Shown piece by piece: positions 1 through 8,060 of a stretch of 32,598 bases of DNA. The position numbers were made by a program, and so were the translations under genes. This DNA is from Pandoraea communis. GTDB lineage: Bacteria; Pseudomonadota; Gammaproteobacteria; Burkholderiales; Burkholderiaceae. Location of the stretch: assembly GCF_902459745.1 (NCBI RefSeq), contig NZ_CABPSJ010000011.1, positions 1-32,598 of the forward strand, written 5' to 3'. Positions within the stretch are counted from its first letter, which is position 1; each line of letters opens with the position of its first letter. Below the pieces are notes generated by a model. That model worked only from the letters and a program-made list of their open reading frames with translations, did not search any database and was not told where the DNA came from.

Positions 1-76
1 CAACGAACTCAAGTCGCAAATCTGGAACACCGTACAGACCGAGGTCATGCGCAGTCTGGAAAGCCAGGCCGCGTAA
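1..76 (+). CDS. C-terminal tail of an unidentified protein (partial, cut by window start)
   Basis: Reading from base 2 gives 24 in-frame codons ending in TAA at 74-76, with a C-terminus SLESQAA. The rest of the gene lies left of the window. The peptide is mixed polar and hydrophobic and shows no recognisable motif, so no function can be given. It is called only because an open frame runs off the edge and the base composition matches the flanking genes. A chance open frame of this length cannot be excluded. Confidence 0.4.
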   Translation, partial: NELKSQIWNTVQTEVMRSLESQAA

Positions 77-246
77 CGTCGCCGGGCTCTCCCCCCCCAA
101 CGCACAAAGTTCGAGAAAGCGCTCGCCGCTGTCCCTGACCGTCCGGTGATCCCGTGCGGTCAATAAAACGCCTGTTTCGAGTAAACTAGGCGACCGCGAA
201 CTTGCGGTATCCAGATAGCGGAGCGAGATCGGGTTCGCGTTGACTA

Positions 247-263
247 GCCCGGTAATTCCGGGC
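247..263 (+). promoter_or_regulatory. Small perfect hairpin/operator candidate before the AraC-type gene
   Basis: GCCCGG and CCGGGC flank TAATT, giving a perfect 6-bp inverted repeat that ends 19 bases before the ATG and just upstream of the purine-rich ribosome site (AAGGGGAG). It could be an operator or a 5'-leader hairpin of the regulator. In the rest of the 206-base gap (77-282) I see only a run of eight C at 91-98 and no convincing promoter. Confidence 0.3.
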
Positions 264-282
264 GTGAAGAAGGGGAGCCCTC

Positions 283-1326
283 ATGGCATACACGGACATC
301 CGTATTTCGACCGACCTGATCGAGCCATCGCGCCGTGACGACTACTGGCGCGAGGTCACACGGCCGTTCTGCGAGACACTGCGCGCCTCGCAGGCGGATG
401 CCCCACCTCTCGAAGGGACCATGTTGATTCGCCATATGGCTGGATTGACGTTGGGCTCGACAAAATTCAACGCCCAGCGTTACGTGCGCGACAAACGAAC
501 CATTGCGCAGGGCGGGCTCGATCACTACCTCGTTCATGTGCTCTTGGCGGGCTCGATTCACGGCAACTTTGCAGGACGGGATGTCGTGGCCGCACCGGGG
601 GGCATTTGCATCATCGATCTTGCGCGTACCTATGAATGCGAGGTCGATGCCGGTATGCGGCTGGCGACGACGGTGCCACGCGCGGGCATAGAGAAACTGC
701 TGGGCGGCCGTGATTTGCATGGGGTCGTGCTCCAGGCCGGGCAGCCGATTACGCGACTGCTCGTGGAGTACCTGAAAGGATTGCATACGGTGTCGGCGGA
801 TTTGTCGGCCAGCGAGGGCATCGCCGTGATGGACGCCCTGATCACCCTGCTCACAACGGGTCTTGCCAACGCACCGCTAGCACAAGCCGAGCCAAAATCG
901 GTGCTCGGCCGGGCATTGCGCGAACGCCTGCTCGCCTACATTGAAAAACACCTCTCGCACCCGGAACTCGGGCCGGAGCTTCTCACGCAGCACTTTCGCA
1001 TCTCGCGCGCCCACCTGTATCGCGCGTTTGCCGAGGACGGCGGCATCGTCAACGTCATCCGCAGCCGGCGTCTTAACGCCAGCTATCGAGCGCTCATCGA
1101 CCCGAGCAGAGGCACCTGGACGACGGCGAAAATCGCCACCGAATTCGGTTTTTCGGACGTTGGGAAATTTCGCAAGGCATTCGCCGCGAGTTTTGGCGTG
1201 ACACCAGACGACGCGCGCGAGCAGGGGCGTTTCGCCGCATCGCCGGTGGACGGCGATGGTCAACTGTCGACGCATTTCGCAGCCTTTTGGACGCCCCCTG
1301 CCGTCCAAAGGCCTCACTGGCCGTAA
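283..1326 (+). CDS. AraC-family transcriptional regulator
   Basis: A 347-aa cytoplasmic regulator. The N-terminal ~190 residues resemble the AraC-binding-like domain of the type that starts with a DYWRE motif (residues 20-24 here) and a cupin-like core; this part would sense a ligand or an oligomerisation partner. Residues ~215-312 form the double helix-turn-helix: a first helix pair around SRAHLYRAF and a second around IATEFGFSDVGKFRKAF, ending in the usual FGVTP segment. The start is well supported by AAGGGGAG six bases before ATG. It stands alone, with no co-directional partner close by. Its target cannot be read from the sequence; AraC proteins of this class often control adjacent genes or themselves. 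The family call is secure and the ligand unknown. Confidence 0.9.
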   Translation: MAYTDIRISTDLIEPSRRDDYWREVTRPFCETLRASQADAPPLEGTMLIRHMAGLTLGSTKFNAQRYVRDKRTIAQGGLDHYLVHVLLAGSIHGNFAGRDVVAAPGGICIIDLARTYECEVDAGMRLATTVPRAGIEKLLGGRDLHGVVLQAGQPITRLLVEYLKGLHTVSADLSASEGIAVMDALITLLTTGLANAPLAQAEPKSVLGRALRERLLAYIEKHLSHPELGPELLTQHFRISRAHLYRAFAEDGGIVNVIRSRRLNASYRALIDPSRGTWTTAKIATEFGFSDVGKFRKAFAASFGVTPDDAREQGRFAASPVDGDGQLSTHFAAFWTPPAVQRPHWP

Positions 1327-1353
1327 GCGCTTGAACGAGGTCTGACGGGCACA

Positions 1354-1467
1354 TCATTCAAAAGCGATAGCTAAGTCCGACACGTCAATGTTGTCGTTGA
1401 AGTCGTCGCATCCCCGCAGGCCGCCAACGACATCGGCCCAGGTCGCGTTATCCGAATACCTCCGCAT
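1354..1467 (-). pseudogene. Possible remnant of an outer-membrane beta-barrel gene C-terminus
   Basis: On the minus strand a short open stretch reads TWADVVGGLRG...DFNDNIDV. One frame over, immediately downstream, the same strand reads VGLSYRF followed by a stop (1381-1358). The first part resembles a barrel strand of small outer-membrane proteins. The second is a textbook terminal porin strand ending in Phe. The two pieces are in different frames, with no start codon region, signal peptide or upstream barrel. This fits the last scrap of a deleted and frameshifted barrel gene in the 233-base gap between the AraC-type gene and the ATPase. The pieces are short, so chance resemblance is a real alternative. 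Confidence 0.3.
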
Positions 1468-1559
1468 GTGCGTGGCAGTGAGAGGCTGGGACGGCGCGTG
1501 CCCAACGCCGCCCGACCGGGTATGGTGCGAACTTCCGAACGTCACTCCTGAATCCCGCC

Positions 1560-2735
1560 ATGCTGAGCGCTCTCGCCATCGACAACTACCGTTCCATCCA
1601 GTCGCTCGTCATGCCGTTGACGCGACTGAACGTTATTAATGGCGCCAACGGTAGCGGGAAATCGAACCTTTACCGCGCGTTGCGGCTACTGGCGAGCACT
1701 GCCAGGGACGGAATCGTCGCGCCGCTCGCGCGCGAAGGCGGACTGAATTCGGTGATGTGGGCAGGTCCGGAAGAGATCAGCGAGCGCATGCAGCGCGGGG
1801 AGGTGCCGGTGGAAGGCGGCCCGCGTCGCAAGCGGTCGCGGCTGCGACTCGGGTTCAGCAGCGACAGCTTCGGCTATGCCGTCTGCATGGGATATGTCGG
1901 CGGTTCGGGCCCCGCTTCTGCCTTTGCGCTGGACCCGGAGTTCAAGCGGGAAAGCCTGTGGGCGGGAGACTTTCTGCGGCCGGCCAATACGCTCGTCGAC
2001 CGCGACGGCGGCGTGGTGCGTCGCAAGGCGGGCAGGGGTTGGGACATTCTCACGAGCAGTCTGCCGCGCTATGAAAGCCTTTTCTCTCATATCGCCAACG
2101 ACGCCGCGTGCCCGGAAGTGTTCACCGTGCGTGAGCGCATGCGCGACTGGCGCTTCTACGATCACTTCCGAACGGACATCGATGCCCCCGCGCGCGCGCC
2201 GCAGATCGGTACGCGTACGAGTGTGCTGCATCAGGACGGCCGCGATCTTGCGGCTGCGTGGCAAACGATCCGCGAGATCGGCGACCAGGCCGCCCTCGAC
2301 GAAGCCGTCTCCGACGCCTTTCCTGGCGCGCACGTCGAGATCGATGCGCAGCCGGGGGGGCTGTTTTCGCTGGCATTTCATCAGCACGGCTTGTTGCGCC
2401 CCCTGAGCGCGGCGGAGTTGTCCGATGGGACGCTGCGCTATCTGCTGCTCATCGCTGCACTCCTCACGGCACGTCCGCCGGAGTTGATGGTACTCAACGA
2501 ACCGGAGGCGAGCCTGCATCCCGACCTGATGCCCGCGTTGGGGCGTCTGATCCGACGCGCAGCGAAACATTCGCAGCTATGGATCGTCTCGCATTCGCAT
2601 CGGCTTGCGGCGGCGCTCGAGGACGATCCGGAGTGCAACGCCATTACGCTCGAGAAGGCGTTTTCCGCTACGACAATTCTGGGCCAGCGTGCGCTCGAAC
2701 GGCCCGCCTGGCGTTGGGCAGACAACGGCAGGTAA
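1560..2735 (+). CDS. Stand-alone AAA-type ATPase (AAA_21/RecF-SMC-like)
   Basis: A 391-aa predicted cytoplasmic ATPase of the ABC/SMC-like class. The N-terminus has the typical IDNYRSI strand and a Walker A, GANGSGKS, at residues 28-35. The C-terminal half carries an ABC-signature-like LSDGT (287-291), a Walker B with catalytic acid LNEPE (312-316) followed by the D-loop ASLHP, and a switch histidine in VSHSH (343-347). There is no TOPRIM, HNH or other nuclease domain after the ATPase core, so it is not an OLD-family nuclease. It ends shortly after the ATPase fold. The ribosome site before the ATG is poor, but the RSI strand must lie near the N-terminus, which fixes the start. The following gene is 111 bases away. 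The role is unknown; members are often called predicted ATPases, and a DNA or defence role would be a guess. Confidence 0.88.
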   Translation: MLSALAIDNYRSIQSLVMPLTRLNVINGANGSGKSNLYRALRLLASTARDGIVAPLAREGGLNSVMWAGPEEISERMQRGEVPVEGGPRRKRSRLRLGFSSDSFGYAVCMGYVGGSGPASAFALDPEFKRESLWAGDFLRPANTLVDRDGGVVRRKAGRGWDILTSSLPRYESLFSHIANDAACPEVFTVRERMRDWRFYDHFRTDIDAPARAPQIGTRTSVLHQDGRDLAAAWQTIREIGDQAALDEAVSDAFPGAHVEIDAQPGGLFSLAFHQHGLLRPLSAAELSDGTLRYLLLIAALLTARPPELMVLNEPEASLHPDLMPALGRLIRRAAKHSQLWIVSHSHRLAAALEDDPECNAITLEKAFSATTILGQRALERPAWRWADNGR

Positions 2736-2846
2736 CGCCGGGCACCCGCTGGGGTTCGTCGAAAGTGCAAGCCTGCCGCCGGTATGGCAAAACACAACGT
2801 CGAGGCACTGGCACGATGCCATCTCCACTACCGATGGAGCCCGACG

Positions 2847-3449
2847 ATGAACCCTATAGGCATCGCAACGATTGGCACTGCCCCGATGACCCATCCTGTC
2901 GCGAATTCGCACCCATGCCATCGACATGCGCGTTTCAATGCAGATCTTCAAACGGTTGAACTCAAGGCAGCAGGCAAGCTGCTGTCGCCATTCGCCGCCA
3001 CAGCGGTGCGAATCCGCGAGCCCGGCCTGCCAGATCACCTGCCACTCGCGTCAGCCAGAAATCTGCGTGACGTAGCGGACCAGGGGCCAGCAGCAGACTT
3101 CGCGTTTTTCCGAGAGCCTCTGAGGCAGAACGTGGCGTTGCTGGGCAGGTGGGGAACTGCTGCCAAGGCCGGCAGTCAATCCAACGCGTGGTCGCAGTTC
3201 GTCAACGACATCACGGAACACTTCTTCAAAGGCAGCCGGAAGCAGCGTGTCATGGACGCATTGATCCTGTCTCTCGATGTGCTACCCGCACGCTATCGGG
3301 CGGATGCGCTGGCGTGCCTGCTCGCCGATGGCGAGGAGGGGATGGCGGCCGCGGAGGAGTTCTGGGAATACATTGGGCTGGATCGGATTCCGGACGCGGA
3401 CAAGGACCGTGTGCGCGGTCTGATTCGCCAATATGGCATCGGAGCGTAG
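2847..3449 (+). CDS. Hypothetical protein, 200 aa, no recognised family
   Basis: A 200-residue protein that I do not recognise. The start is placed at 2847 because GATGGAG lies nine bases upstream; an in-frame ATG at 2784 would add 21 residues without a ribosome site. There is no signal peptide and no membrane segment. The first ~70 residues are low in secondary-structure signal and rich in Pro, His and Thr. The C-terminal ~100 residues look helical and folded (FVNDITEHFFKG, then VMDALILSLDVLPARYRADALACLL, split by turns). A disordered N-terminus before a helical body would suit a secreted effector or an adaptor, but there is no secretion locus nearby and this is only a thought. It converges with xapX, 62 bases away, with no clear shared terminator. 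Confidence 0.6.
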   Translation: MNPIGIATIGTAPMTHPVANSHPCHRHARFNADLQTVELKAAGKLLSPFAATAVRIREPGLPDHLPLASARNLRDVADQGPAADFAFFREPLRQNVALLGRWGTAAKAGSQSNAWSQFVNDITEHFFKGSRKQRVMDALILSLDVLPARYRADALACLLADGEEGMAAAEEFWEYIGLDRIPDADKDRVRGLIRQYGIGA

Positions 3450-3511
3450 CCACGCGAAGACGCCGGCCGCGCCCGGCAAGGGCGAAGGCCGGGATCGCGC
3501 TCGGCAGCCGC

Positions 3512-3793
3512 TCAGGCTTTCGGCGACTCCGTCTTGCTTTCCGTCTTATCCGCTTGCGCCACCGGCCCGGGCAGGCCGGTGATCTTTGGCACGCACTCGC
3601 GATGGAACCAGACGAGATTGACCGGCTCGCCCGCCAACAGACGCTTGACGGGCGGCACGACCTGCTCGCCGATCAGCATGCCGAGCAGCCCGAGGAGCGC
3701 GATCGCAGGGGGCGCGGGTGAGCGCACTCCGAGGCCGCCATAGATGATGCCGACGAGCACGCCGACACCGAGCGAGACGAGATATAGCTTCAT
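3512..3793 (-). CDS. XapX domain-containing small membrane protein
   Basis: A 93-aa inner-membrane protein. The N-terminal ~50 residues match the XapX family: two hydrophobic segments (LYLVSLGVGVLVGIIYGGLG and IALLGLLGMLIGEQ) joined by the conserved VRSPAPPAIA loop. The tail is charged and ends in a Lys/Glu/Ser-rich stretch. Its ATG overlaps the stop of the upstream DoxX remnant (ATGA), so translation was probably coupled to that gene, which is now broken. It is the last gene of the leftward hydrolase cluster. XapX proteins have no established biochemical function; the family is usually found beside small hydrolases and DoxX proteins. Confidence 0.88.
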   Translation of the reverse strand: MKLYLVSLGVGVLVGIIYGGLGVRSPAPPAIALLGLLGMLIGEQVVPPVKRLLAGEPVNLVWFHRECVPKITGLPGPVAQADKTESKTESPKA

Positions 3794-4063
3794 GAAGTTC
3801 TCCGCGACGCGCGCGTTCTGAGGTCGTACCAGACGACCGCAATAAAGCCGCCAACGAGCCCGAGGTGCTCAAAAAAGGCATTGCCGAGTATGACGCACTC
3901 GCCTGGCGGCGTGGCCCGGAATGGGTTGGCCATGAACGATGCCGCCCTGCAAATGGGCACTGCACAGCAGCAGGAGGGCGAGCCAATAGGCCCAACCCGG
4001 CAGCGAAATCCCCTCACGCCCTAAGGGCGGCGAGGGGTCGGGGGACGGCAAGACAGTGGCCAT
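3790..4063 (-). pseudogene. Decayed DoxX-family membrane protein gene (deletion plus frameshift)
   Basis: Two pieces of a DoxX protein lie in different frames. From ATG 4063 one frame reads LPGWAYWLALLLLCSAHLQGG, the first DoxX membrane helix with its usual entry, then becomes meaningless and stops at 3869. The other frame, open to 3790, carries the typical DoxX C-terminus: NPFRATPP, then NAFFEHLGLVGGF and VVWYDLRTR. Intact family members are about 130-150 aa; here both ends join after about 90 codons, so the middle membrane helices are missing and the frame is shifted. The end still overlaps the xapX start by ATGA, as expected from an ancestral operon. No functional product is expected, although the C-terminal frame might allow a short peptide that maintains coupling to xapX. 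Confidence 0.75.
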
Positions 4064-4090
4064 GACGGACCTCGACTGATGCGACCGTGA

Positions 4091-5950
4091 TCAGAACGCC
4101 CAGCAGGAACAGCCGAGCGCACCCCAGAACCCGCTTTCGTCGGACGCCGGCACGCTGGACATCCACGCCCTCGTGTGCGCATGGCCGTGCACGCCGCACG
4201 ACGTGGCGCACGCGCAACTCGCATTCACGTTCAGCACCTGCGGCTGACGAGACTTGTAGCCCACACCATGACGGGCAGGCGACCAGTCAGGCATGGCGGG
4301 CGGTATCTCGGGGGCGTAGCCGCCGAAGTCACCATCGCCATAGACGACCTTGCCGCCCAGCAGCGTGAGCACCGACGTAATGTCCTGAATCTCGTCTTCC
4401 GGCACGCTGAAATAGTCGGCGGAGAGCACCGCCAGATCGGCGAGTTGTCCGACTTTGATCTGCCCCTTCTTGCCGACTTCCGACGAGAACCAGGTGTTGG
4501 CCTCCGTCCAAAGACGCAGGGCGTCGTTGCGGTCGAGCAGATTGCCGGGCGCGGACATGCGAAGCCCGCCCACGGTCTTGCCCGTGGTCAGCCAGTACAA
4601 CGATACCCACGGGTTGTACGAGGCCACGCGCGTGGCGTCGGTGCCGGCGCCGACCTTGACGCCTTTCTCGAGCATCTTCTTGATCGGCGGCGTGGCTTCG
4701 GCGGCCTTGGCACCGTAACGCTCGACAAAATACTCGCCCTGGTAGGCCATGCGGTGCTGCACGGCGATGCCGCCGCCAAGCGCCGCAATGCGGTCGATGT
4801 TGCGATCGGAGATGGTCTCGGCGTGATCGAAGAACCAATGCAGGCCGTCGAACGGCACGTCCTTGGCAACCTTTTCGTAGACGTCGAGGGCGCGCGAAAT
4901 GGTCTCGTCGTAAGTGGCGTGCAGACGCCACGGCCAGCGGTTCTCCGCGAGCAGCCGCACGACCGGTTCGAGATCGGTCTCCATGGACGGCGGCATCTCG
5001 GGGCGCTCGACACGGAAGTCTTCGAAGTCGGCCGCTGTGTATACGAGCATTTCGCCTGCGCCGTTATGACGATAGACGTCGTCTCCCTGACCGGGGCTGA
5101 CTTGCTTGACCCACTGGCTGAAGTCTGCGAGTTCGGCTTTGGGCTTCTGCGTGAACAAGTTATAGGCCAGGCGCACCGTGAGCTGACCTTCACGGTGCAG
5201 TTCCTCGATGATGCTGTAGTCCTCGGGGTAATTCTGGAACCCGCCACCCGCGTCGATCACGCCGGTCACACCGAGGCGGTTCACCTCGCGCATGAAATGG
5301 CGCGTCGAGTTCTTCTGATACTCGGGCGGCAGCTTCGGGCCTTTCGCCAGCGTGGCGTAGAGAATGGTCGCGTTCGGCTTGGCGAGCAGCAACCCGGTCG
5401 GATTGCCCGACGCGTCGCGCACGATCTCGCCGCCCGGCGGGTTGGGCGTGTCTTTCGTGTAGCCCACGGTGCGCAGTGCGGCGCCGTTGAGTATCGCGCG
5501 GTCGTACAGGTGCAGGATGAACACCGGCGTGTCGGGGGCGACGGCATTCAGTTCGTCGATGGTCGGCAGACGCTTCTCGGCGAATTGATGTTCGGTAAAG
5601 CCGCCCACCACGCGAACCCATTGCGGCGCGGGCGTGCGGTCGACCTGGTCTTTCAACATGCGCATGGCGTCGGCCAGTGAACGAACGCCGTCCCAGCGCA
5701 ACTCCATGTTGTAGTTCAGGCCACCCCGGATGATGTGCATGTGACTGTCGATCAGTCCGGGAATGACACGGCGGCCCTGCAGGTCAATGACCTTGGTACC
5801 GCTGCCGGCCAGACGCATCACTTCGTCGCGCGTGCCCACGGCGGTGAAGGTTGCGCCGGTGAGTGCCACGGCATCGGCTTGCGGATTGGCGCGGTCGAGT
5901 GTTGCGAACTTGCCGTTGACCAGAATGAGGTCGGGCGTGGAGGCGGTCAT
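4091..5950 (-). CDS. YtcJ-like metal-dependent amidohydrolase (Amidohydro_3)
   Basis: A 619-aa cytoplasmic hydrolase of the amidohydrolase superfamily. It starts with the small beta domain (LILVNGKFATLD), then GLIDSHMHI with the metal-binding HxH at residues 70 and 72. Later metal ligands are visible in RLHATYDE and WFFDHAET, and the catalytic Asp is in AGTDATR (about residue 438). The C-terminus is Cys-rich (five Cys in the last ~50 residues) and ends GALGCSCWAF, an ending I associate with this subfamily. Two ATGs lie close together; 5950 is chosen because GGGAG sits six bases upstream, whereas it would abut the ATG at 5956. It follows the isochorismatase-like gene by 14 bases and is clearly co-transcribed with it. 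The substrate is unknown; YtcJ-like enzymes act on amides or cyclic imides. Confidence 0.9.
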   Translation of the reverse strand: MTASTPDLILVNGKFATLDRANPQADAVALTGATFTAVGTRDEVMRLAGSGTKVIDLQGRRVIPGLIDSHMHIIRGGLNYNMELRWDGVRSLADAMRMLKDQVDRTPAPQWVRVVGGFTEHQFAEKRLPTIDELNAVAPDTPVFILHLYDRAILNGAALRTVGYTKDTPNPPGGEIVRDASGNPTGLLLAKPNATILYATLAKGPKLPPEYQKNSTRHFMREVNRLGVTGVIDAGGGFQNYPEDYSIIEELHREGQLTVRLAYNLFTQKPKAELADFSQWVKQVSPGQGDDVYRHNGAGEMLVYTAADFEDFRVERPEMPPSMETDLEPVVRLLAENRWPWRLHATYDETISRALDVYEKVAKDVPFDGLHWFFDHAETISDRNIDRIAALGGGIAVQHRMAYQGEYFVERYGAKAAEATPPIKKMLEKGVKVGAGTDATRVASYNPWVSLYWLTTGKTVGGLRMSAPGNLLDRNDALRLWTEANTWFSSEVGKKGQIKVGQLADLAVLSADYFSVPEDEIQDITSVLTLLGGKVVYGDGDFGGYAPEIPPAMPDWSPARHGVGYKSRQPQVLNVNASCACATSCGVHGHAHTRAWMSSVPASDESGFWGALGCSCWAF

Positions 5951-5964
5951 GTGCATCTCCCCGA

Positions 5965-6654
5965 TCAACGCTTTGCCGGAACGGCCGGAATCGCTTCGTG
6001 CGGTGTTGCGGTGCGCTGGGCCGCTTTGTGGACCATCGTGTAGGCGTAATCGACCCCCATGCCGTACGCACCGGAATGTTCCTTGACGAGCTTCATTACC
6101 GCATCGTACGTGTCGCGGTGTGCCCAATCGCGCTGCCACTCCAGCAATACCTGTTGCCATGTCATGGGCACGACACCTGCCTGCACCATGCGCTGCATGG
6201 CATAGTCGTGAGCCTCCTTCGAGGTGCCGCCCGAGGCATCGGCGACCATATAAATTTCGTAACCGCCTTCGAGCATGGCGCACAGCGCGAAGGTGGTGTT
6301 GCAGACTTCCGTCCACAATCCGGCGACGACGACCTTCTTGCGGCCGTTGGCGGCGAGCGCATCGCGCACCTTCTGGTCGTCCCACGAGTTCATCGAGGTG
6401 CGTTCCAGCGTCTTCTGGTTCGGGAACACGTCGAGCAGTTCCGGATAGGTGTAACCCGAGAACGATTCGGACTCTACCGTCGTGATCGTCGTCGGAATGT
6501 TGAAGATACGCGCGGCCTTGGCCAGGCCCACCGCGTTGTTCTTGAGCGCCTGACGATCCATCGACTGAACGCCAAAAGCCATCTGCGGCTGATGGTCGAT
6601 GAAGATCAACTGGCAGTTCTGCGGGGTGAGGACTTCGAGCTTGGGATTGGACAT
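5965..6654 (-). CDS. YcaC-like isochorismatase-fold hydrolase
   Basis: A 229-aa cysteine hydrolase of the isochorismatase superfamily. The nucleophile Cys is in WTEVCNTTFA at residue 118, the same number as in E. coli YcaC as I recall. The catalytic Asp is at residue 20 in IFIDHQPQM, and SMNSWDD is a typical YcaC substrate-pocket segment. The C-terminal ~45 residues extend beyond the core. The start at 6654 has CGGAG at good spacing; an upstream in-frame ATG at 6693 would add a Pro-rich 13-residue tail without a ribosome site. It is the first gene of the leftward cluster, followed after 14 bases by the amidohydrolase. Two hydrolases acting in sequence on an amide-type compound is an inference. 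YcaC's own substrate is not settled. Confidence 0.9.
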   Translation of the reverse strand: MSNPKLEVLTPQNCQLIFIDHQPQMAFGVQSMDRQALKNNAVGLAKAARIFNIPTTITTVESESFSGYTYPELLDVFPNQKTLERTSMNSWDDQKVRDALAANGRKKVVVAGLWTEVCNTTFALCAMLEGGYEIYMVADASGGTSKEAHDYAMQRMVQAGVVPMTWQQVLLEWQRDWAHRDTYDAVMKLVKEHSGAYGMGVDYAYTMVHKAAQRTATPHEAIPAVPAKR

Positions 6655-6805
6655 GGAAGGCTCCGGAGGGGAATTGGGGGATCGCACAGGCACCGGACGC
6701 GACCCTCCATGAGGCTATGCTTTCCGTCCGGAGACTTCCATCGTCCCTTCGTATTAGTGCTGCAACGCCAGAGCCGGCGCGGGTTCGCCGCCGATGCATG
6801 CGGAA

Positions 6806-6864
6806 AATAGTGCGCACGTTCGTGCTATTCGACGATGTCGTGCAACTCGCGACTGACGTATACT
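6806..6864 (+). promoter_or_regulatory. Operator-like dyad and -10 element in the divergent hydrolase/regulator region
   Basis: Between the leftward hydrolase cluster (start 6654) and the rightward regulator (start 6897), AATAGTGCG and CGTGCTATT flank CACGTT (6806-6829), an imperfect dyad matching at 7 of 9 positions per arm. This suits a dimeric regulator such as the FixJ/NarL-type protein encoded next to it. A TATACT hexamer at 6859-6864 could be the -10 of the regulator gene, but no good -35 stands 16-18 bases before it. The remainder of the 242-base gap shows nothing clear. Confidence 0.3.
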
Positions 6865-6896
6865 CGGCGGCATCGAATCATGACGATGCCACCTGC

Positions 6897-7577
6897 ATGA
6901 ACGGGCTTCCCGACAGCGATACCGCGAATGTCTACGTCGTCGTCGACGACGTGGCGGAAAATGACGCGCTTTGTGCGTTGCTTTCGGCCGCCGGTCGTCG
7001 CGCATGCGGATTTTTGTCTGCGTCGTCGTTTCTTACGAGTCAACGGGGTGCCGGGCCAGGTTGTCTGGTGCTGGGTGCGGATCTCGGCACCGCCGGTGGC
7101 GGTCTCGCCCTGCAGGAGGCGCTGATTGTGGTGCAAGACCCGATCCCCGTGGTTTTCGTCGCCGGTCATACGGACGTGGCAACGAGCGTTCGGGGGATGA
7201 AGGCGGGCGCCATCGACTTCCTGACCCGGCCGTTTCCCGATAGCGTACTGCTTGAGGCCGTAGGGTCTGCGCTCGCGCGGGATCGACAGCGTCTGGCACG
7301 AGAGCGCGCCAGTACCGATGTTGCCGAGCGCGCGCAACGGCTCTCTCAGCGCGAACGCGAAGTCATGGCGCTCGTGGCGGCGGGCCGTATGAACAAGCAC
7401 ATTGCCGACGAGCTGGGGATCAGCGAAATCACTGTCAAGATCCATCGGGGCAATGCGATGCGAAAAATGGAAGCGCGCTCCTTCGCGGATCTCGTCATCA
7501 TGGCCCACAAGCTAGGCATGACGTCGCCTGCGCTTTATCACGGCGGGATTGGCCGGCACCGGCGCGAGACAGCGTGA
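6897..7577 (+). CDS. FixJ/NarL-family regulator with a degenerate receiver domain
   Basis: A 226-aa DNA-binding regulator. Residues ~10-125 form a CheY-like receiver of the FixJ type (VYVVVDD, then SVRGMKAGAIDFLTRPF). Residues ~149-205 form a LuxR-type helix-turn-helix (LSQREREVMALVAAG, IADELGISEITVKIHR). The receiver lacks the usual chemistry: the phospho-acceptor position in GCLVLG is Gly60 instead of Asp, the switch Thr is Ala89, and the conserved Lys is Arg111. It is therefore unlikely to be phosphorylated normally. The acidic pair D17-D18 is kept. The frame is open upstream to 6717, but the receiver begins right after M1 chosen here; no good ribosome site is present. It diverges from the hydrolase cluster and may control it. 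No histidine kinase gene is nearby. Confidence 0.85.
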   Translation: MNGLPDSDTANVYVVVDDVAENDALCALLSAAGRRACGFLSASSFLTSQRGAGPGCLVLGADLGTAGGGLALQEALIVVQDPIPVVFVAGHTDVATSVRGMKAGAIDFLTRPFPDSVLLEAVGSALARDRQRLARERASTDVAERAQRLSQREREVMALVAAGRMNKHIADELGISEITVKIHRGNAMRKMEARSFADLVIMAHKLGMTSPALYHGGIGRHRRETA

Positions 7578-7595
7578 GCTGCCATTGTTCTGTCA

Positions 7596-8021
7596 TCAAC
7601 GCCCTGGGATGATCGGTGCCGGCGGCGGCGCGGCAGGCCGCTGCGGCGTCGCCGAATTTCCGAACGTATTTCCCATGCGCTGAGACGTACCGCTCCAGTT
7701 GAACTGGCCGCCGATCTGATTGCCAGGCTTGTTGGCGATACCTTCAGACTCCAGCCCGGGCGCCCGCCCGCCGGCGAGCGGGCTTGACGCCGGCTGCAAC
7801 TGATTCGTCAGACAGTCATACGACGGCGAGCGCTGTCCATTCACTTCCACATCCACGCAACCGGCCCGCGGCCCCGCCGCCGACGCGCCGGTGCTGCGCG
7901 CCGCATCGTCGGCTGCGCTCACCTGTCCGGCCGCGCCGAGCGTCAACACGGCGGCGCTTGCGCCTGCGGCACCCAAAACCCGTATGCACCTTCGAATCCC
8001 GCGAGTGCTCTCTGCCTTCAT
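7596..8021 (-). CDS. Small secreted protein with one cysteine pair, function unknown
   Basis: A 141-aa exported protein. The N-terminus is a clear signal peptide: basic residues in the first 15, a hydrophobic stretch VLGAAGASAAVLTLGAAG, and a cleavage site near VSA-AD. The mature part has a Cys pair in CVDVEVNGQRSPSYDC, likely a periplasmic disulphide. It then has a Gly/Asn/Ser-rich segment (IGGQFNWSG, MGNTFGNS) and a Pro-rich tail ending PIIPGR. GGGGAGG six bases upstream fixes the start; an in-frame ATG at 8039 is less likely. I do not recognise the family. It is divergent from the TpsB operon, and its upstream region shares elements with that of the giant adhesin (see the regulatory entries), so it may be an accessory of the secretion module. 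It converges tightly on the FixJ-like gene (18 bases). Confidence 0.75.
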   Translation of the reverse strand: MKAESTRGIRRCIRVLGAAGASAAVLTLGAAGQVSAADDAARSTGASAAGPRAGCVDVEVNGQRSPSYDCLTNQLQPASSPLAGGRAPGLESEGIANKPGNQIGGQFNWSGTSQRMGNTFGNSATPQRPAAPPPAPIIPGR

Positions 8022-8060
8022 GGTCTGCCTCCCCCGCAAAAAATGATGGGTAGTCCATCA

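Noticed and set aside
1560-2735. Anti-phage OLD/Gabija-type nuclease
   Set aside because: The ATPase lacks a TOPRIM domain and no helicase or nuclease partner is adjacent, so a defence role is not supported.
4091-6817. Single 908-aa leftward open frame spanning both hydrolase genes
   Set aside because: The real amidohydrolase starts at 5950 with a ribosome site; the upstream ~290 codons are the out-of-frame shadow of the isochorismatase-like gene, whose own frame has catalytic motifs.
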